Part shown: positions 16,497-25,491 of the stretch, piece after piece
How the letters are laid out: each line of letters begins with the position of its first letter
Position numbering within the stretch: position 1 is the stretch's first letter
Source of the DNA: Sphingomonadales bacterium UBA2683
GTDB lineage: Bacteria > Pseudomonadota > Alphaproteobacteria > Sphingomonadales > Sphingomonadaceae
Direction of reading: 5' to 3'
Length of the DNA: 64,000 nt
Assembly (NCBI GenBank): GCA_002354635.1
Contig: DELZ01000002.1
Location: 62,001-126,000, forward strand
Made by a program: the position numbers and the translations under genes
The notes under the pieces: generated by a model
What the model was told of the DNA's origin: nothing
The model's database searches: none
Seen by the model: only the letters and a program-made list of their open reading frames with translations

Positions 16497-17320
16497 CAGC
16501 CGTCATCTCCTGCTTCGTATTTTTCGGCGATCTGTGCGCCCATAGCGGCGGCCATGGCGAAACATTGTTCGGGATCGCTCTGGCGCAATTTTGCAATCAT
16601 CAATTCTGGTCCTTCGGCAATGATCAGTTCCGGAATATTGCTGGAAACGGCATCGAGAATCTGTCGCGCGCAATCGTCAGGCTCCATACCGTTTTCGATT
16701 GCCGCGTCCGACTTTCCGCGACTGTGACCATCCTTGGTCAGGGCATTGCGTGAGACATTGGTCCGGATCGAACCGGGCAGGATATTGGTGACATGGATAT
16801 CGTGCAGTTTTTCGGTCTCGGCACGCAAGGCGTCCATATAACCGATCAGCCCGTGCTTGGCGGCGCAATAGGCGGTGCGCAATGGGACGCCGACCCGTCC
16901 GGCGACGGAGCTTATTCCGACAATATGTCCGCCACCCGCCGCGATCATGTGCGGCAGCAGCAATTGTGTCAGCCAGATCGGAGCAAGCAGATCGACATTG
17001 ATGATCCTGTGATGCACATCCGGATGGGTGTCGAGAGCCAGGCTGCGCTGGCTGATTCCAGCGTTGTTGACCAGAATGTCGACCTTGCCCTTCCACTGAA
17101 TTGCTTCATCGATCTTTGCCGGCAATACGTCATAGTCGGTTGTTTCAAAGGGCAGGATCAGGCTGTCGGTCGCGATGCCATCGGCGACCTGTTCCAGCGC
17201 TTCCGTCCGCCGGCCGGACAGGATGATATCGGCGCCTTGTGCGGAAAAGGCTTTTGCCAGTGCTTCGCCTATTCCGGAGGATGCCCCCGTAATCCAGACG
17301 GTTTTGTTTTTATAGTTCAT
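16496..17320 (-). CDS. Short-chain dehydrogenase/reductase
   Basis: 274 aa, classical SDR. The cofactor motif TGASSGIG is near the N-terminus, NNAG in the middle, and the catalytic SSVAGRV ... YCAAK supplies Ser, Tyr and Lys. The C-terminus carries an extension of about 30 residues after the Rossmann core, as in SDR members of the DltE/ketoreductase type. It sits between a membrane protein (ATGA overlap at 17317-17320) and a crotonase-like gene, so a lipid or acyl-CoA role is plausible. Confidence 0.92.
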   Translation of the reverse strand: MNYKNKTVWITGASSGIGEALAKAFSAQGADIILSGRRTEALEQVADGIATDSLILPFETTDYDVLPAKIDEAIQWKGKVDILVNNAGISQRSLALDTHPDVHHRIINVDLLAPIWLTQLLLPHMIAAGGGHIVGISSVAGRVGVPLRTAYCAAKHGLIGYMDALRAETEKLHDIHVTNILPGSIRTNVSRNALTKDGHSRGKSDAAIENGMEPDDCARQILDAVSSNIPELIIAEGPELMIAKLRQSDPEQCFAMAAAMGAQIAEKYEAGDDG

Positions 17321-17709
17321 CCATAGATTCCTTGTTCGACCGCTTTGCTTTTCTTCCACCCGATGTAGCACAACACCAGCATGATCACATTTCCGACTGC
17401 ATCAAGCAGCCCCATGCTGGTGAATACCGGGTCGTGGAATGTGAAATAATAGTTGAAGGCGAAAAAGGGCAGCAGGGCAATGCCGTAGACCATGAAAGTC
17501 AGCGACGTAAAACGGGAAAAGGCGGCGAACAGCCCCGACAATAACGCCTGTGCTCCGAAGCAGGCCGTCGCGAAAGGCAATATGCGACCGCCTTCACGAT
17601 ATTCCGGCAGGAATACCGTATCAATCACCTGCTGCGGAAAAAGAGCGGCCCAGCCGCCGAGAATGAAAAACACCAGCGCGATAAATGATTGGATCCGCTG
17701 CGGTGTCAT
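17317..17709 (-). CDS. Small four-helix membrane protein
   Basis: 130 aa, strongly hydrophobic, with four membrane segments and a short cytoplasmic tail (KKSKAVEQGIYG). I do not recognise a named family. It lies 12 bp after the DUF3297 gene and overlaps the SDR gene by 4 bp, so it belongs to the same operon. Confidence 0.75.
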   Translation of the reverse strand: MTPQRIQSFIALVFFILGGWAALFPQQVIDTVFLPEYREGGRILPFATACFGAQALLSGLFAAFSRFTSLTFMVYGIALLPFFAFNYYFTFHDPVFTSMGLLDAVGNVIMLVLCYIGWKKSKAVEQGIYG

Positions 17710-17721
17710 ATTCTTTCCCGC

Positions 17722-18036
17722 TCAGCCTTTTTTGGCCATTTTTGGTGCATCGTCGCCCAGATCTTCAAACCAGGCTTCCACTTCGCCATTCAGCTTGATC
17801 AGGAGCGGATTGCCCTTGCGATCCATGGTCTTGCCAGCCTGGACCTTTACCCAGCCTTCGGACACGCAATATTCTTCAATATTGTGCTTGCGGGCACCGC
17901 GAAAGTTGATGCCAATGCCGCGGGTGAGCAAATCGCCGCCATAATGCGGGCTGCGGGGATTGATGGCGAGATGGTCGGGCGGAATGTCCGGCCCAGATTG
18001 GGTTTCGGTCGAAGTCTCGGATTTGTTGTCGGTCAT
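17722..18036 (-). CDS. DUF3297 family protein
   Basis: 104 aa. The family core is clear: PPDHLAINPRSPHY, LLTRGIGINFRG, YCVSEGWVKVQAGKT and GNPLLIKLNGEVEAWFE. An N-terminal Ser/Thr/Glu-rich tail of about 20 residues precedes it. DUF3297 proteins are small cytosolic proteins with unknown role that are widespread in Proteobacteria. It appears to be the first gene of the operon that continues through the membrane protein, SDR, crotonase and VOC genes. Confidence 0.9.
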   Translation of the reverse strand: MTDNKSETSTETQSGPDIPPDHLAINPRSPHYGGDLLTRGIGINFRGARKHNIEEYCVSEGWVKVQAGKTMDRKGNPLLIKLNGEVEAWFEDLGDDAPKMAKKG

Positions 18037-18403
18037 GTGTGTTGTCTCTCGAAGAAAGCGAATTTTGATCGCCTTGCCACAACCATTTCAATTTTCCAAG
18101 CTATGCTGAAAGCATCCTGTGACAGTAGCAGAGCGATGGTCGCCATTGCGGTCCACTCTCTTTCCGGGGACCATCTGAAAGTCGAGATCGAGTTTCGGCA
18201 GGCTTAAAGCCAATGGAACCGATGGGCTGGGGTCATTCCAATATAAATCATCCCATAAACCGGGAAAATCCTATTCAATTGCGTATTCGTGAAGCTGTGT
18301 GGCGTTATTGTCACGTTTGGATGTTTTTATATTTGTAATGGAACTTATTGAGCAGGCGATCGCTTGGTTGATATCGTTGTTATTAGTAAAAATGGAGTTT
18401 AAT
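18037..18403. other. Divergent intergenic region, AT-rich on the right
   Basis: Separates DUF3297 from the outer-membrane barrel gene. The right half (18240-18400) is AT-rich and should contain the barrel gene's promoter. A 34-codon frame at 18103-18207 is open but lacks a ribosome site, so I do not call it a gene. Confidence 0.4.
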
Positions 18404-19240
18404 ATGTCCCCTGTAAAATATAGCCTAGCTGCCGCTACTATGCTCGCGAGCATGAGCGCGGTTCCCGCCCATGCGCAGGAAGTCGAAAACAAGGAATTTG
18501 ACGGCCTTTATATCGGAGGATCGTTTGGCCTGGGTACCCAGACCAATGATATCAACGAAAAGATCATATTCGATACCGACCGCGATGGTGCCTTCAACAA
18601 TGTCGTACGGACTGTTTCGGGGGCAAATGCGTTTTCGCCCGGCTTCTGTAACGGCGCTGCAAAGGGCAGTGTGCCAAGCGCAGGCTGTCGGAATGACAAG
18701 GATGATTTTGATTATTACATCCGTGCAGGCGCGGACAAGCAATATGGCAATCTGATCGTTGGCTTCGTGGTTGACGCCGGCCGCAGTGAATCGACTGATA
18801 GCGTAACCGGGTTCAGCACCACGCCCGCTTCCTACACCTTCACTCGCCAGCTGGACTATGCTCTCGGTGCCCGTGGCCGGATCGGCTACACGCCGGGCGG
18901 CATACTTTTCTACGCCACCAGCGGTATTTCCTACGCCAAAATCGACAACAGCTTCACGACCACCAACGGCGCGAACAGTTTTACCGATAACGGCAAGACC
19001 GAAAGCTTCGGCTGGACCGGCGGTGTAGGAGCGGAAGCCAAGGTTACCGACAATATCACCATGGGCCTCGAATATCTCTTCACCCGCTACAATGACGACG
19101 ACTATGTCGTGAATGTCGGGCCGGGGACTGCGGGGGCGACAAACCCGTTTCTTCTGGCATCCGGTGGAACCGACATGAAGCGCAGCGATCCGGATTTCGA
19201 TCTGCACAGCATCCGCCTGACAGCGGCTTTCCGTTTCTAG
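18404..19240 (+). CDS. Outer-membrane beta-barrel protein
   Basis: 278 aa. A signal peptide ends AVPAHAQ near residue 24. The mature part begins with DGLYIGGSFGLG and contains alternating strands rich in Gly and aromatic residues, including LGARGRIGYTPGG, FGWTGGVGAEAKVTDNITMG, and a final strand IRLTAAFRF ending in Phe, as expected for BAM-assembled 8-stranded barrels of the OmpA-like/Omp25 group. ATG 18404 was chosen because it begins the signal peptide and follows TGGAG. Confidence 0.88.
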   Translation: MSPVKYSLAAATMLASMSAVPAHAQEVENKEFDGLYIGGSFGLGTQTNDINEKIIFDTDRDGAFNNVVRTVSGANAFSPGFCNGAAKGSVPSAGCRNDKDDFDYYIRAGADKQYGNLIVGFVVDAGRSESTDSVTGFSTTPASYTFTRQLDYALGARGRIGYTPGGILFYATSGISYAKIDNSFTTTNGANSFTDNGKTESFGWTGGVGAEAKVTDNITMGLEYLFTRYNDDDYVVNVGPGTAGATNPFLLASGGTDMKRSDPDFDLHSIRLTAAFRF

Positions 19241-19270
19241 TCGCCGATTTTTGAATCAGAAAAGCAAGAA

Positions 19271-19296
19271 AAAGGCGGCCAAATGGCCGCCTTTTT
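19271..19296. terminator. Bidirectional terminator between barrel gene and typA
   Basis: The stem AAAGGCGGCC / GGCCGCCTTT with an AAAT loop has A-rich and T-rich flanks, so it can end both the plus-strand barrel transcript and the minus-strand typA transcript. Confidence 0.85.
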
Positions 19297-19312
19297 TGTA
19301 ACGCTGCTGTCT

Positions 19313-21130
19313 TTAAGCCGCCGCTGCCTGCCGCGACGCCTTTTTCCGCTCGTTCGGATCGAGATAGCGTTTGCGCAGACGGATATTCTTGGGTGTGACC
19401 TCGACCAGCTCGTCATTGTCGATATAGGCAATGGCTTGTTCGAGCGTCATCACCTTCGGTGTGGTCAGACGGATCGCGTCTTCCTTGCCGGACACACGGA
19501 AGTTGGTCAGCGCCTTGGACTTCATCGGATTGACATCGAGATCGCCTGGCTTGGCATTTTCTCCGATGATCATGCCTTCATAGACCGGGGTCTGCGCACC
19601 GATAAACAGCACGCCGCGCTCTTCGAGCATATTCAGCGCATAGGCGGCCGTACTGCCGGTTCCGTTGGATACCAGCACGCCAACCGGGCGGCCTTCGATT
19701 ACGCCCTTATAGTCGTCATATTTTTCGAACAGGCGGTTCATCAGGCCGGTACCGCGCGTATCGGACAGGAATTCGCCGTGATAGCCGATCAGGCCGCGCG
19801 ATGGCGCAGAGAAGGTCAGGCGGGTCTTGCCGGCGCCGGAGGGGCGCTGCTCGGTCAGTTCTGCCTTGCGACGCTGCATCTTGGAAACAACGGTGCTCGA
19901 ATATTCGTCATCGACATCGATCACGACGGTTTCATAAGGCTCCTGGCGCTTGCCGTTTTCCTCGCGATAGAGAACGCGGGGACGGGAAATGCCCAATTCA
20001 AAGCCCTCACGGCGCATTGTTTCGATCAGTACGCCCAGTTGCAATTCGCCGCGACCGGCGACATCAAAACTGTCCTTGTCGTCACTCTCGGTCACCTTGA
20101 TGGCGACGTTCGATTCGGCTTCGCGGAACAGGCGTTCGCGGATCACCCGGCTGGTCACCTTGTCGCCTTCACGTCCCGCCACCGGGCTGTCATTCACCGC
20201 AAAGCGCATCGACAGCGTGGGCGGATCAATCGGCTGTGCAGCGATCGGTTCTTTTACAGAAATATCGCAGATGGTGTTGGAAACAGTCGCTTTGGTCAGG
20301 CCTGCCAGAGAGATGATGTCACCCGCCTTGGCGCTTTCCACGGGCACCCGCTCAAGGCCGTTGAAGGCCATGATCTTGGTCGCGCGGCCGGCTTCGACAA
20401 CATTGCCATCCATATCGATCGCGTGGATCGGCATGTTGATGTCGATCTTTCCGCTTTCAACCTTGCCGGTCAGGATACGGCCAACGAAATTGTCGCGGTC
20501 CAGCAAAGTTACAAGAAATTTGAATTCGGCATCGGGATCGACGTCAGGCTCGGGCACATGTTCGATAATCTTGTCGAACAGGGGAGACAGATCGCCCTCG
20601 CGGACTTCAGGGGTTTCGCCCGCATAGCCGTTCCGGCCGCTGGCGAAAAGCGAAGGAAAGTCGAGTTGCTCATCATTGGCGTCGAGATTGACAAACAGGT
20701 CGAATACTTCGTCGAGCACTTCTTCGGCGCGGCCGTCTGGACGGTCAATCTTGTTGACGACAACGATCGGTTTCAGACCGAGAGCCAGCGCCTTGCCGGT
20801 GACGAATTTGGTCTGTGGCATGGCGCCCTCGGCGCTGTCGACCAACAGGATCACGCCGTCGACCATCGACAGAATGCGTTCCACTTCGCCGCCAAAGTCG
20901 GCGTGGCCCGGGGTGTCGACAATATTGATCCGCGTGCCCTTCCACTCGACGCTGGTGCATTTTGCCAGAATCGTGATTCCGCGTTCCTTTTCCAGATCGT
21001 TCGAATCCATCGCCCGTTCCTCGACACGTTCATTGTCGCGGAAAGTGCCGGATTGGCGGAAAAGCTGGTCAACCAGCGTGGTTTTGCCGTGATCAACGTG
21101 CGCAATGATTGCGATATTGCGAAGGGACAT
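19313..21130 (-). CDS. typA: Ribosome-associated GTPase TypA/BipA
   Basis: 605 aa, usual BipA length. A translational GTPase that associates with 50S assembly and stress or cold growth. The G1 motif AHVDHGKTT, switch RGITI, G3 DTPGHADFGGE and G4 NKIDRPD are all near the N-terminus; domain II, EF-G-like domain III/V and the C-terminal domain follow, with a final basic tail ending AAAA. Divergent from the symporter gene with 139 bp between starts. Confidence 0.97.
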   Translation of the reverse strand: MSLRNIAIIAHVDHGKTTLVDQLFRQSGTFRDNERVEERAMDSNDLEKERGITILAKCTSVEWKGTRINIVDTPGHADFGGEVERILSMVDGVILLVDSAEGAMPQTKFVTGKALALGLKPIVVVNKIDRPDGRAEEVLDEVFDLFVNLDANDEQLDFPSLFASGRNGYAGETPEVREGDLSPLFDKIIEHVPEPDVDPDAEFKFLVTLLDRDNFVGRILTGKVESGKIDINMPIHAIDMDGNVVEAGRATKIMAFNGLERVPVESAKAGDIISLAGLTKATVSNTICDISVKEPIAAQPIDPPTLSMRFAVNDSPVAGREGDKVTSRVIRERLFREAESNVAIKVTESDDKDSFDVAGRGELQLGVLIETMRREGFELGISRPRVLYREENGKRQEPYETVVIDVDDEYSSTVVSKMQRRKAELTEQRPSGAGKTRLTFSAPSRGLIGYHGEFLSDTRGTGLMNRLFEKYDDYKGVIEGRPVGVLVSNGTGSTAAYALNMLEERGVLFIGAQTPVYEGMIIGENAKPGDLDVNPMKSKALTNFRVSGKEDAIRLTTPKVMTLEQAIAYIDNDELVEVTPKNIRLRKRYLDPNERKKASRQAAAA

Positions 21131-21269
21131 ATTAAATTCTACCGTAAGAAGAGGAAAGGGCGGCCATCAGCAACGCCCCAAGTTGCCGCGCCCTTAGCCT
21201 GTTTGCTGCTGCACCGCAACATTAGAAAGCTTGCCAAACCATTCTCGGCCATTCATTTGCGGTTCCAAC

Positions 21270-22247
21270 ATGCAAACCTTGCGTCTGATCCTCACCGATA
21301 AATTCATCTGGCTGCTCAGCGGTGCTGTGCTGCTGGCTACGCTGCTGCCCGTGCGGGGGTCGGCGAAAGATATCGCGGAACTACTGTTCAATGCCGGTAT
21401 TTTTTCCGTATTTCTCCTGCACGGCATCCGCCTTGAACGTCATGAAGTGAAAGCCGGGCTGGGCAATATCCGGCTGCAGGGTACCATCTTTTTCTGGGTT
21501 TTCGGGGTCATGCTGGTCATAGGCCTGCTGCTGTCGCTGATGCTCGGTGAGGTTCTGCCGGCCGATGTGGCCCTCGGCTTCCTGTTTCTGGGTGTATTGC
21601 CGTCGACGGTGCAGTCGGCGACCAGCTATTGCGCCATCGCCCGGGGGAATGTCGCAGCTTCGGTTGTCGCGAGCGCCTTCATCAACATTGTCGGCGTATT
21701 TCTGTCGCCGCTGCTGTTTGCGCTGCTTGCGCAGGCGGCCGGTGTGGAGATAACTTCGGACACGATCGTCAGGCTGGCGGCCATATTGGTGCTGCCTTTC
21801 ATACTCGGGCAGGTCTTCCAGTCGCGGCTACGTCCATGGGTTATCCAACATCGGGATCTGACCGGGTGGATAGATCGGGGAGCAATAGCACTGGCGGTCT
21901 ATGTATCCTTTTCCGCAGCGATCATTGCCGGCATGTGGAGCCGGGTCAGCGGCGGAGAATTCGGCTGGCTGGCTGCTGCGCTGATGCTCTGGCTGGGTTT
22001 GGCTTTCGGCGGGACCTGGCTGCTGGGCGGCTTGATGGGTTTTGGGCGACCGGACCGCAAGACGCTGTTGTTCTCGGGCGCGCAAAAAAGCGTGGCCATT
22101 GGCGCGCCCTTGGCGGCGATCATCTTTGCGCCTGAACGCGCCGGTCTGGTGATACTCCCGCTGATATTCTACCATCTCGCGCAGCTGTTTCTGTCGGCGC
22201 CGATTGCCGTCCGATTGGCCCGGATCGAGGAGCCGGAACGCTTATAA
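21270..22247 (+). CDS. Bile-acid:sodium symporter family (BASS/YfeH-like) transporter
   Basis: 325 aa with nine to ten membrane helices. The features DKFIWLLSGAVLLATLLP at the N-terminus, LPSTVQSATSYCAIARGN, and FSGAQKSVAIGAPLAAIIF match the YfeH/SbtA-like branch of the BASS superfamily. Substrate unknown. ATG 21270 is preferred over a TTG at 21231. The stop TAA (22245-22247) lies beside, and the gene overlaps by 6 bp, the convergent ABC permease gene. Confidence 0.88.
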   Translation: MQTLRLILTDKFIWLLSGAVLLATLLPVRGSAKDIAELLFNAGIFSVFLLHGIRLERHEVKAGLGNIRLQGTIFFWVFGVMLVIGLLLSLMLGEVLPADVALGFLFLGVLPSTVQSATSYCAIARGNVAASVVASAFINIVGVFLSPLLFALLAQAAGVEITSDTIVRLAAILVLPFILGQVFQSRLRPWVIQHRDLTGWIDRGAIALAVYVSFSAAIIAGMWSRVSGGEFGWLAAALMLWLGLAFGGTWLLGGLMGFGRPDRKTLLFSGAQKSVAIGAPLAAIIFAPERAGLVILPLIFYHLAQLFLSAPIAVRLARIEEPERL

Positions 22248-24752
22248 TTCCCTCAGTGCCCTGGCTGGCTTGGCCGACAGGACCGGGATGGAGCCTAGCA
22301 AGCCGATCCCCAGTGTCACCATCGCGCCGATCCCGAGGGTCAACAGGACAATTGCCCAATCCGGCTGCCAGGTGAACTCGAATATCTGAGTGATGACGAA
22401 CCAGCCCGCCAACAGGCCGAGGCCGAGTGCAACCAGCGACAAAAGAAACGCAAGCAGCGCATATTCGATCGCCTGGACCGTCAATATCTGCGACCGTGTT
22501 GCCCCGAGCAGTTTGAGGATCACGCTGTCATAGACCCGGGCCTGGCGGGATGCGGCGATGGCGCCGATCAGCACAGCGATACCGGAAAAAATAGCGATCG
22601 ATGCCGCAGCGGCAATGGCGCTTGCCATCTGGTCCAGTATGTCGCCGATCTGCGAGGCGATTTCCTTGACCTTGACCATCGAGATGGAAGGAAATTCTTT
22701 CGGCAATATACCGAGCAGGAGATCTTCTTTTGCCGCATCGAGCTGAATGGTTGCAGCGACATTGTGTGGTACATTGGCAAGTACGTTGGGCGGGAATACC
22801 AGCACGTAATTGAAGCCGAAATTGCGCCAGTTCACTTTCCGGAACGACGCGACCTTGGCCGGTATTTCGACGCCAAGCAGGCTGACGGTCAGGCTGTCGC
22901 CGATCTTCAGTCCCAGAGCTGCTCCCTGTTCTTCATCCACTGACACCAGGGGGGGGCCGTCATACTCCGCATCCCACCATTGGCCCGTTACGACTTCGCT
23001 GCCATCAGGAACGGTGGCGCTATAGGTCAGACCTCGGTCGCCGCGCAGGACCCAGGCACCCTCCGGGAATGTTTCGAGTTCGGAAACGCGCTGGCCGCCA
23101 AATTCGGTGATCGTGCCGCGCAGCGTTGGCACGATGTTGATTTCCGCGTCACTGGCGGTTTCGGCGACTTTGGACCGGAAATCGTCTGCGCGTTCGACCG
23201 GAATATCCAGCACGAAGAAGCTGGGAGCATCGCGGGGAACCGTGGAACGGATTTCGTTGGTCAGGCTGGTCTGAATTGCGGCGAGCGTCGCGAACAACGT
23301 CAGTCCGAGCCCGAGGGCGACGACCAGTTGCCCGGTCTGGGTGCCGGGACGATGGAGACTGGTCAGTGCCAGACGCAACAGGGGGTGTTTCGGACGCGGT
23401 GCCTTGCTCGCCAGCCAGCCGATCAGCGCTCCCAATGCCGCGAGCAGCAGCAAAATCGCGGTGGCGGCACCGATGAAGGATGCGGAAAATAGTGGTTCGT
23501 TGGCCGTGCCCAGAGCAAGCGCCATGATCGCAGCAATGGCGAGGCCAACGCCCATCCAGCTCTGGCGATCAATCTGGCGCCATGACCGGCCTTCGCCGCG
23601 GATGATGCCGGCTGCCGGAATGGTCTTCGCTCGCGACAAGGGGGGCAGGGCGAAAATGACTGCGATCAGCAACCCGTAGAGGGCGCTGACCAGCAGCGGC
23701 AAGGGGTAGATGGCAAATTCCGGCTTGATCGGCAGCACGTCGCCCGCCAGTTGGATGATCGCCAGCGGGGCCAGTGCACCTATCGCGAGGCCCAAAATGA
23801 TCGCACCCAGCGCCACCGTCATGATCTGGATCAAGTAGATACGAAATATCATGGGGCTGTCGGCACCGAGAATCTTGAGCGTAGCAATCGCACCTTGCTT
23901 GCCCCGCAGATAGGAAGCCACGCCATTGCCGACGCCAATGCCGGCGATTACCAGCGACGCGAGGCCCACCAGTGTCAGAAACTGGCCCATGCGTTCGATA
24001 AAGCGCCGGGTGCTGGGAGCGCCATCGTCGCGGGTCTTGATTTCCCACGCGGCATTGGGGAATTGTTCGGACAGTGTGTCGCTAATTGTGCCGGGGTCAG
24101 CGGTAGTCGCGAGCTTCAACCGATATTTGCTTTCAAACAGGCTGCCGGGCTGAATCAATTCCGTGGCACGGAGGCTGTCCAGCGAGGTGATGGCCACGGG
24201 ACCGAGCGACAAGCCTTCGCTGAGCCGGTCGGGCTCTTCGGCAATGACTCCGGAAATCGTGAAGCTGGCCTCGCCAAAAGCAATCTTGTCGCCAATGGCG
24301 AGCGCAAGACGCTGCATCAAGGCAGGCGTGACATAGATTTCCTGCGGTGCCGGGGCAGAGACGTTGTTGCCGTTCTCCAGCATGAAGCTGCCGTAGAGCG
24401 GATAGGAATCATCGACGCCCTTCAATTCCACGAGCTGTGTGTCGCTGCCGTCCGGCAGCCGCGCCATCGCCTGCATCCGGATCGTCTCGGACAGGTCTCC
24501 CTTTTGTTTGAGGGAAGCGAGCTCGGCGTTGGTCGCTTCCCGCTGCGCTACGGCAATCTCGAGATCCCCGCCCAATATGGCCTGGCCGCGATTGGCGAGT
24601 TCTTCGGTGATCGCGTTGGTCAGGCTGCCAATTGCGGCCAGTGTCGCTACGCCCAGCAACAGGCAGACGATCAGCAGGCGCAACCCGACAAATCGTCCGC
24701 GCAGGTCGCGGCGCGCAATGGTCCAGGCCTTGCCGAGTTCAGCGGTCATCAT
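22242..24752 (-). CDS. FtsX-type ABC transporter permease (YbbP-like)
   Basis: About 836 aa with one N-terminal helix, a large periplasmic domain, an FtsX-like set of helices in the middle (about residues 250-380), a second periplasmic domain and a final FtsX-like helix set. This is the YbbP-type permease architecture, with the lipoprotein-release/mechanotransmission style of MacB-family ABC systems. It overlaps the ATPase gene (ATGATGA at 24747-24752), so Met 24752 or 24749 could be the start. E. coli places ybbA-ybbP divergent from tesA, exactly as here. Confidence 0.9.
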   Translation of the reverse strand: MMTAELGKAWTIARRDLRGRFVGLRLLIVCLLLGVATLAAIGSLTNAITEELANRGQAILGGDLEIAVAQREATNAELASLKQKGDLSETIRMQAMARLPDGSDTQLVELKGVDDSYPLYGSFMLENGNNVSAPAPQEIYVTPALMQRLALAIGDKIAFGEASFTISGVIAEEPDRLSEGLSLGPVAITSLDSLRATELIQPGSLFESKYRLKLATTADPGTISDTLSEQFPNAAWEIKTRDDGAPSTRRFIERMGQFLTLVGLASLVIAGIGVGNGVASYLRGKQGAIATLKILGADSPMIFRIYLIQIMTVALGAIILGLAIGALAPLAIIQLAGDVLPIKPEFAIYPLPLLVSALYGLLIAVIFALPPLSRAKTIPAAGIIRGEGRSWRQIDRQSWMGVGLAIAAIMALALGTANEPLFSASFIGAATAILLLLAALGALIGWLASKAPRPKHPLLRLALTSLHRPGTQTGQLVVALGLGLTLFATLAAIQTSLTNEIRSTVPRDAPSFFVLDIPVERADDFRSKVAETASDAEINIVPTLRGTITEFGGQRVSELETFPEGAWVLRGDRGLTYSATVPDGSEVVTGQWWDAEYDGPPLVSVDEEQGAALGLKIGDSLTVSLLGVEIPAKVASFRKVNWRNFGFNYVLVFPPNVLANVPHNVAATIQLDAAKEDLLLGILPKEFPSISMVKVKEIASQIGDILDQMASAIAAAASIAIFSGIAVLIGAIAASRQARVYDSVILKLLGATRSQILTVQAIEYALLAFLLSLVALGLGLLAGWFVITQIFEFTWQPDWAIVLLTLGIGAMVTLGIGLLGSIPVLSAKPARALREL

Positions 24753-25474
24753 GCATTGCTGTCCCGTTCGATCAGACCGTCGCGCAATTCGATGATCCGG
24801 TCGCAACGCTTGGCGAGTTCCGGATCATGGGTGATGATCAGCAGCGTCGCATCCGTGGCTTTCTGGCGATCGAACAGCAAGGTGATGATCTTTTCTCCCG
24901 TGGCCCCGTCGAGATTGCCCGTCGGTTCGTCCGCAAAGATGATCGTCGGCCGCGAGGCCATCGCTCTGGCTATCGCAACTCGCTGCTGCTCCCCGCCGGA
25001 AAGCTGGGTGGGATAGTGGCCAAGCCGGTCGCCCAAACCGACGGCCGTAAGCTCCCGGGCCGCTATTTCGAATGGTTGGAGCTGGCCGTCCAGTTCCAGC
25101 GGCACCGCCACATTCTCCAGCGCGGTCATCGTCGGCAAGAGGTGGAAGGCCTGCAGGACGATGCCAACCCGGCCGCGCCGCGCGACCGCCAGCTGATCTT
25201 CGTTCATCGTGCCGAAATCAGCCCCGGCAATATTGACCGAGCCGCCGGTGGCCCTTTCCAGACCAGAAAGAATAGCCATCAGAGATGATTTGCCTGAACC
25301 CGACGGTCCCAGCAAAGCAACGGTCTTTCCTTCCTCTATCGACAAATCGATGCCGCGCAGGATATCTACGCGAGCCGTTCCTTCCCCCAATGAGAGGGTG
25401 ACATTACGGGCTGCAATCGCAATATGGGGTTCAACTGTGGCGGCGTCGCTCGATGCGGCGGGTTTTTGGAGCAT
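24749..25474 (-). CDS. ABC transporter ATP-binding protein (YbbA-like)
   Basis: About 241 aa. Walker A GPSGSGKS at 56-63, Q-loop VLQAFHLLP, signature LSGGEQQR, Walker B IIFADEPTGNLDG and H-loop ITHD are complete. It powers the FtsX-like permease downstream. The start is uncertain: ATG 25474 has no ribosome site because only 17 bp separate it from the divergent tesA-like ATG at 25492. A longer version from ATG 25531 would overlap the tesA-like gene by 40 bp. Confidence 0.92.
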   Translation of the reverse strand: MLQKPAASSDAATVEPHIAIAARNVTLSLGEGTARVDILRGIDLSIEEGKTVALLGPSGSGKSSLMAILSGLERATGGSVNIAGADFGTMNEDQLAVARRGRVGIVLQAFHLLPTMTALENVAVPLELDGQLQPFEIAARELTAVGLGDRLGHYPTQLSGGEQQRVAIARAMASRPTIIFADEPTGNLDGATGEKIITLLFDRQKATDATLLIITHDPELAKRCDRIIELRDGLIERDSNA

Positions 25475-25491
25475 GGGGGTAAGGATATCCG

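Noticed and set aside
18103..18207. 34-codon ORF between DUF3297 and the outer-membrane gene
   Set aside because: No ribosome site and no recognisable motif, although the residue composition is not absurd; not reported as a gene.
19283..21301. A 672-codon open frame opposite typA
   Set aside because: Shadow frame; TypA motifs are unambiguous on the minus strand.
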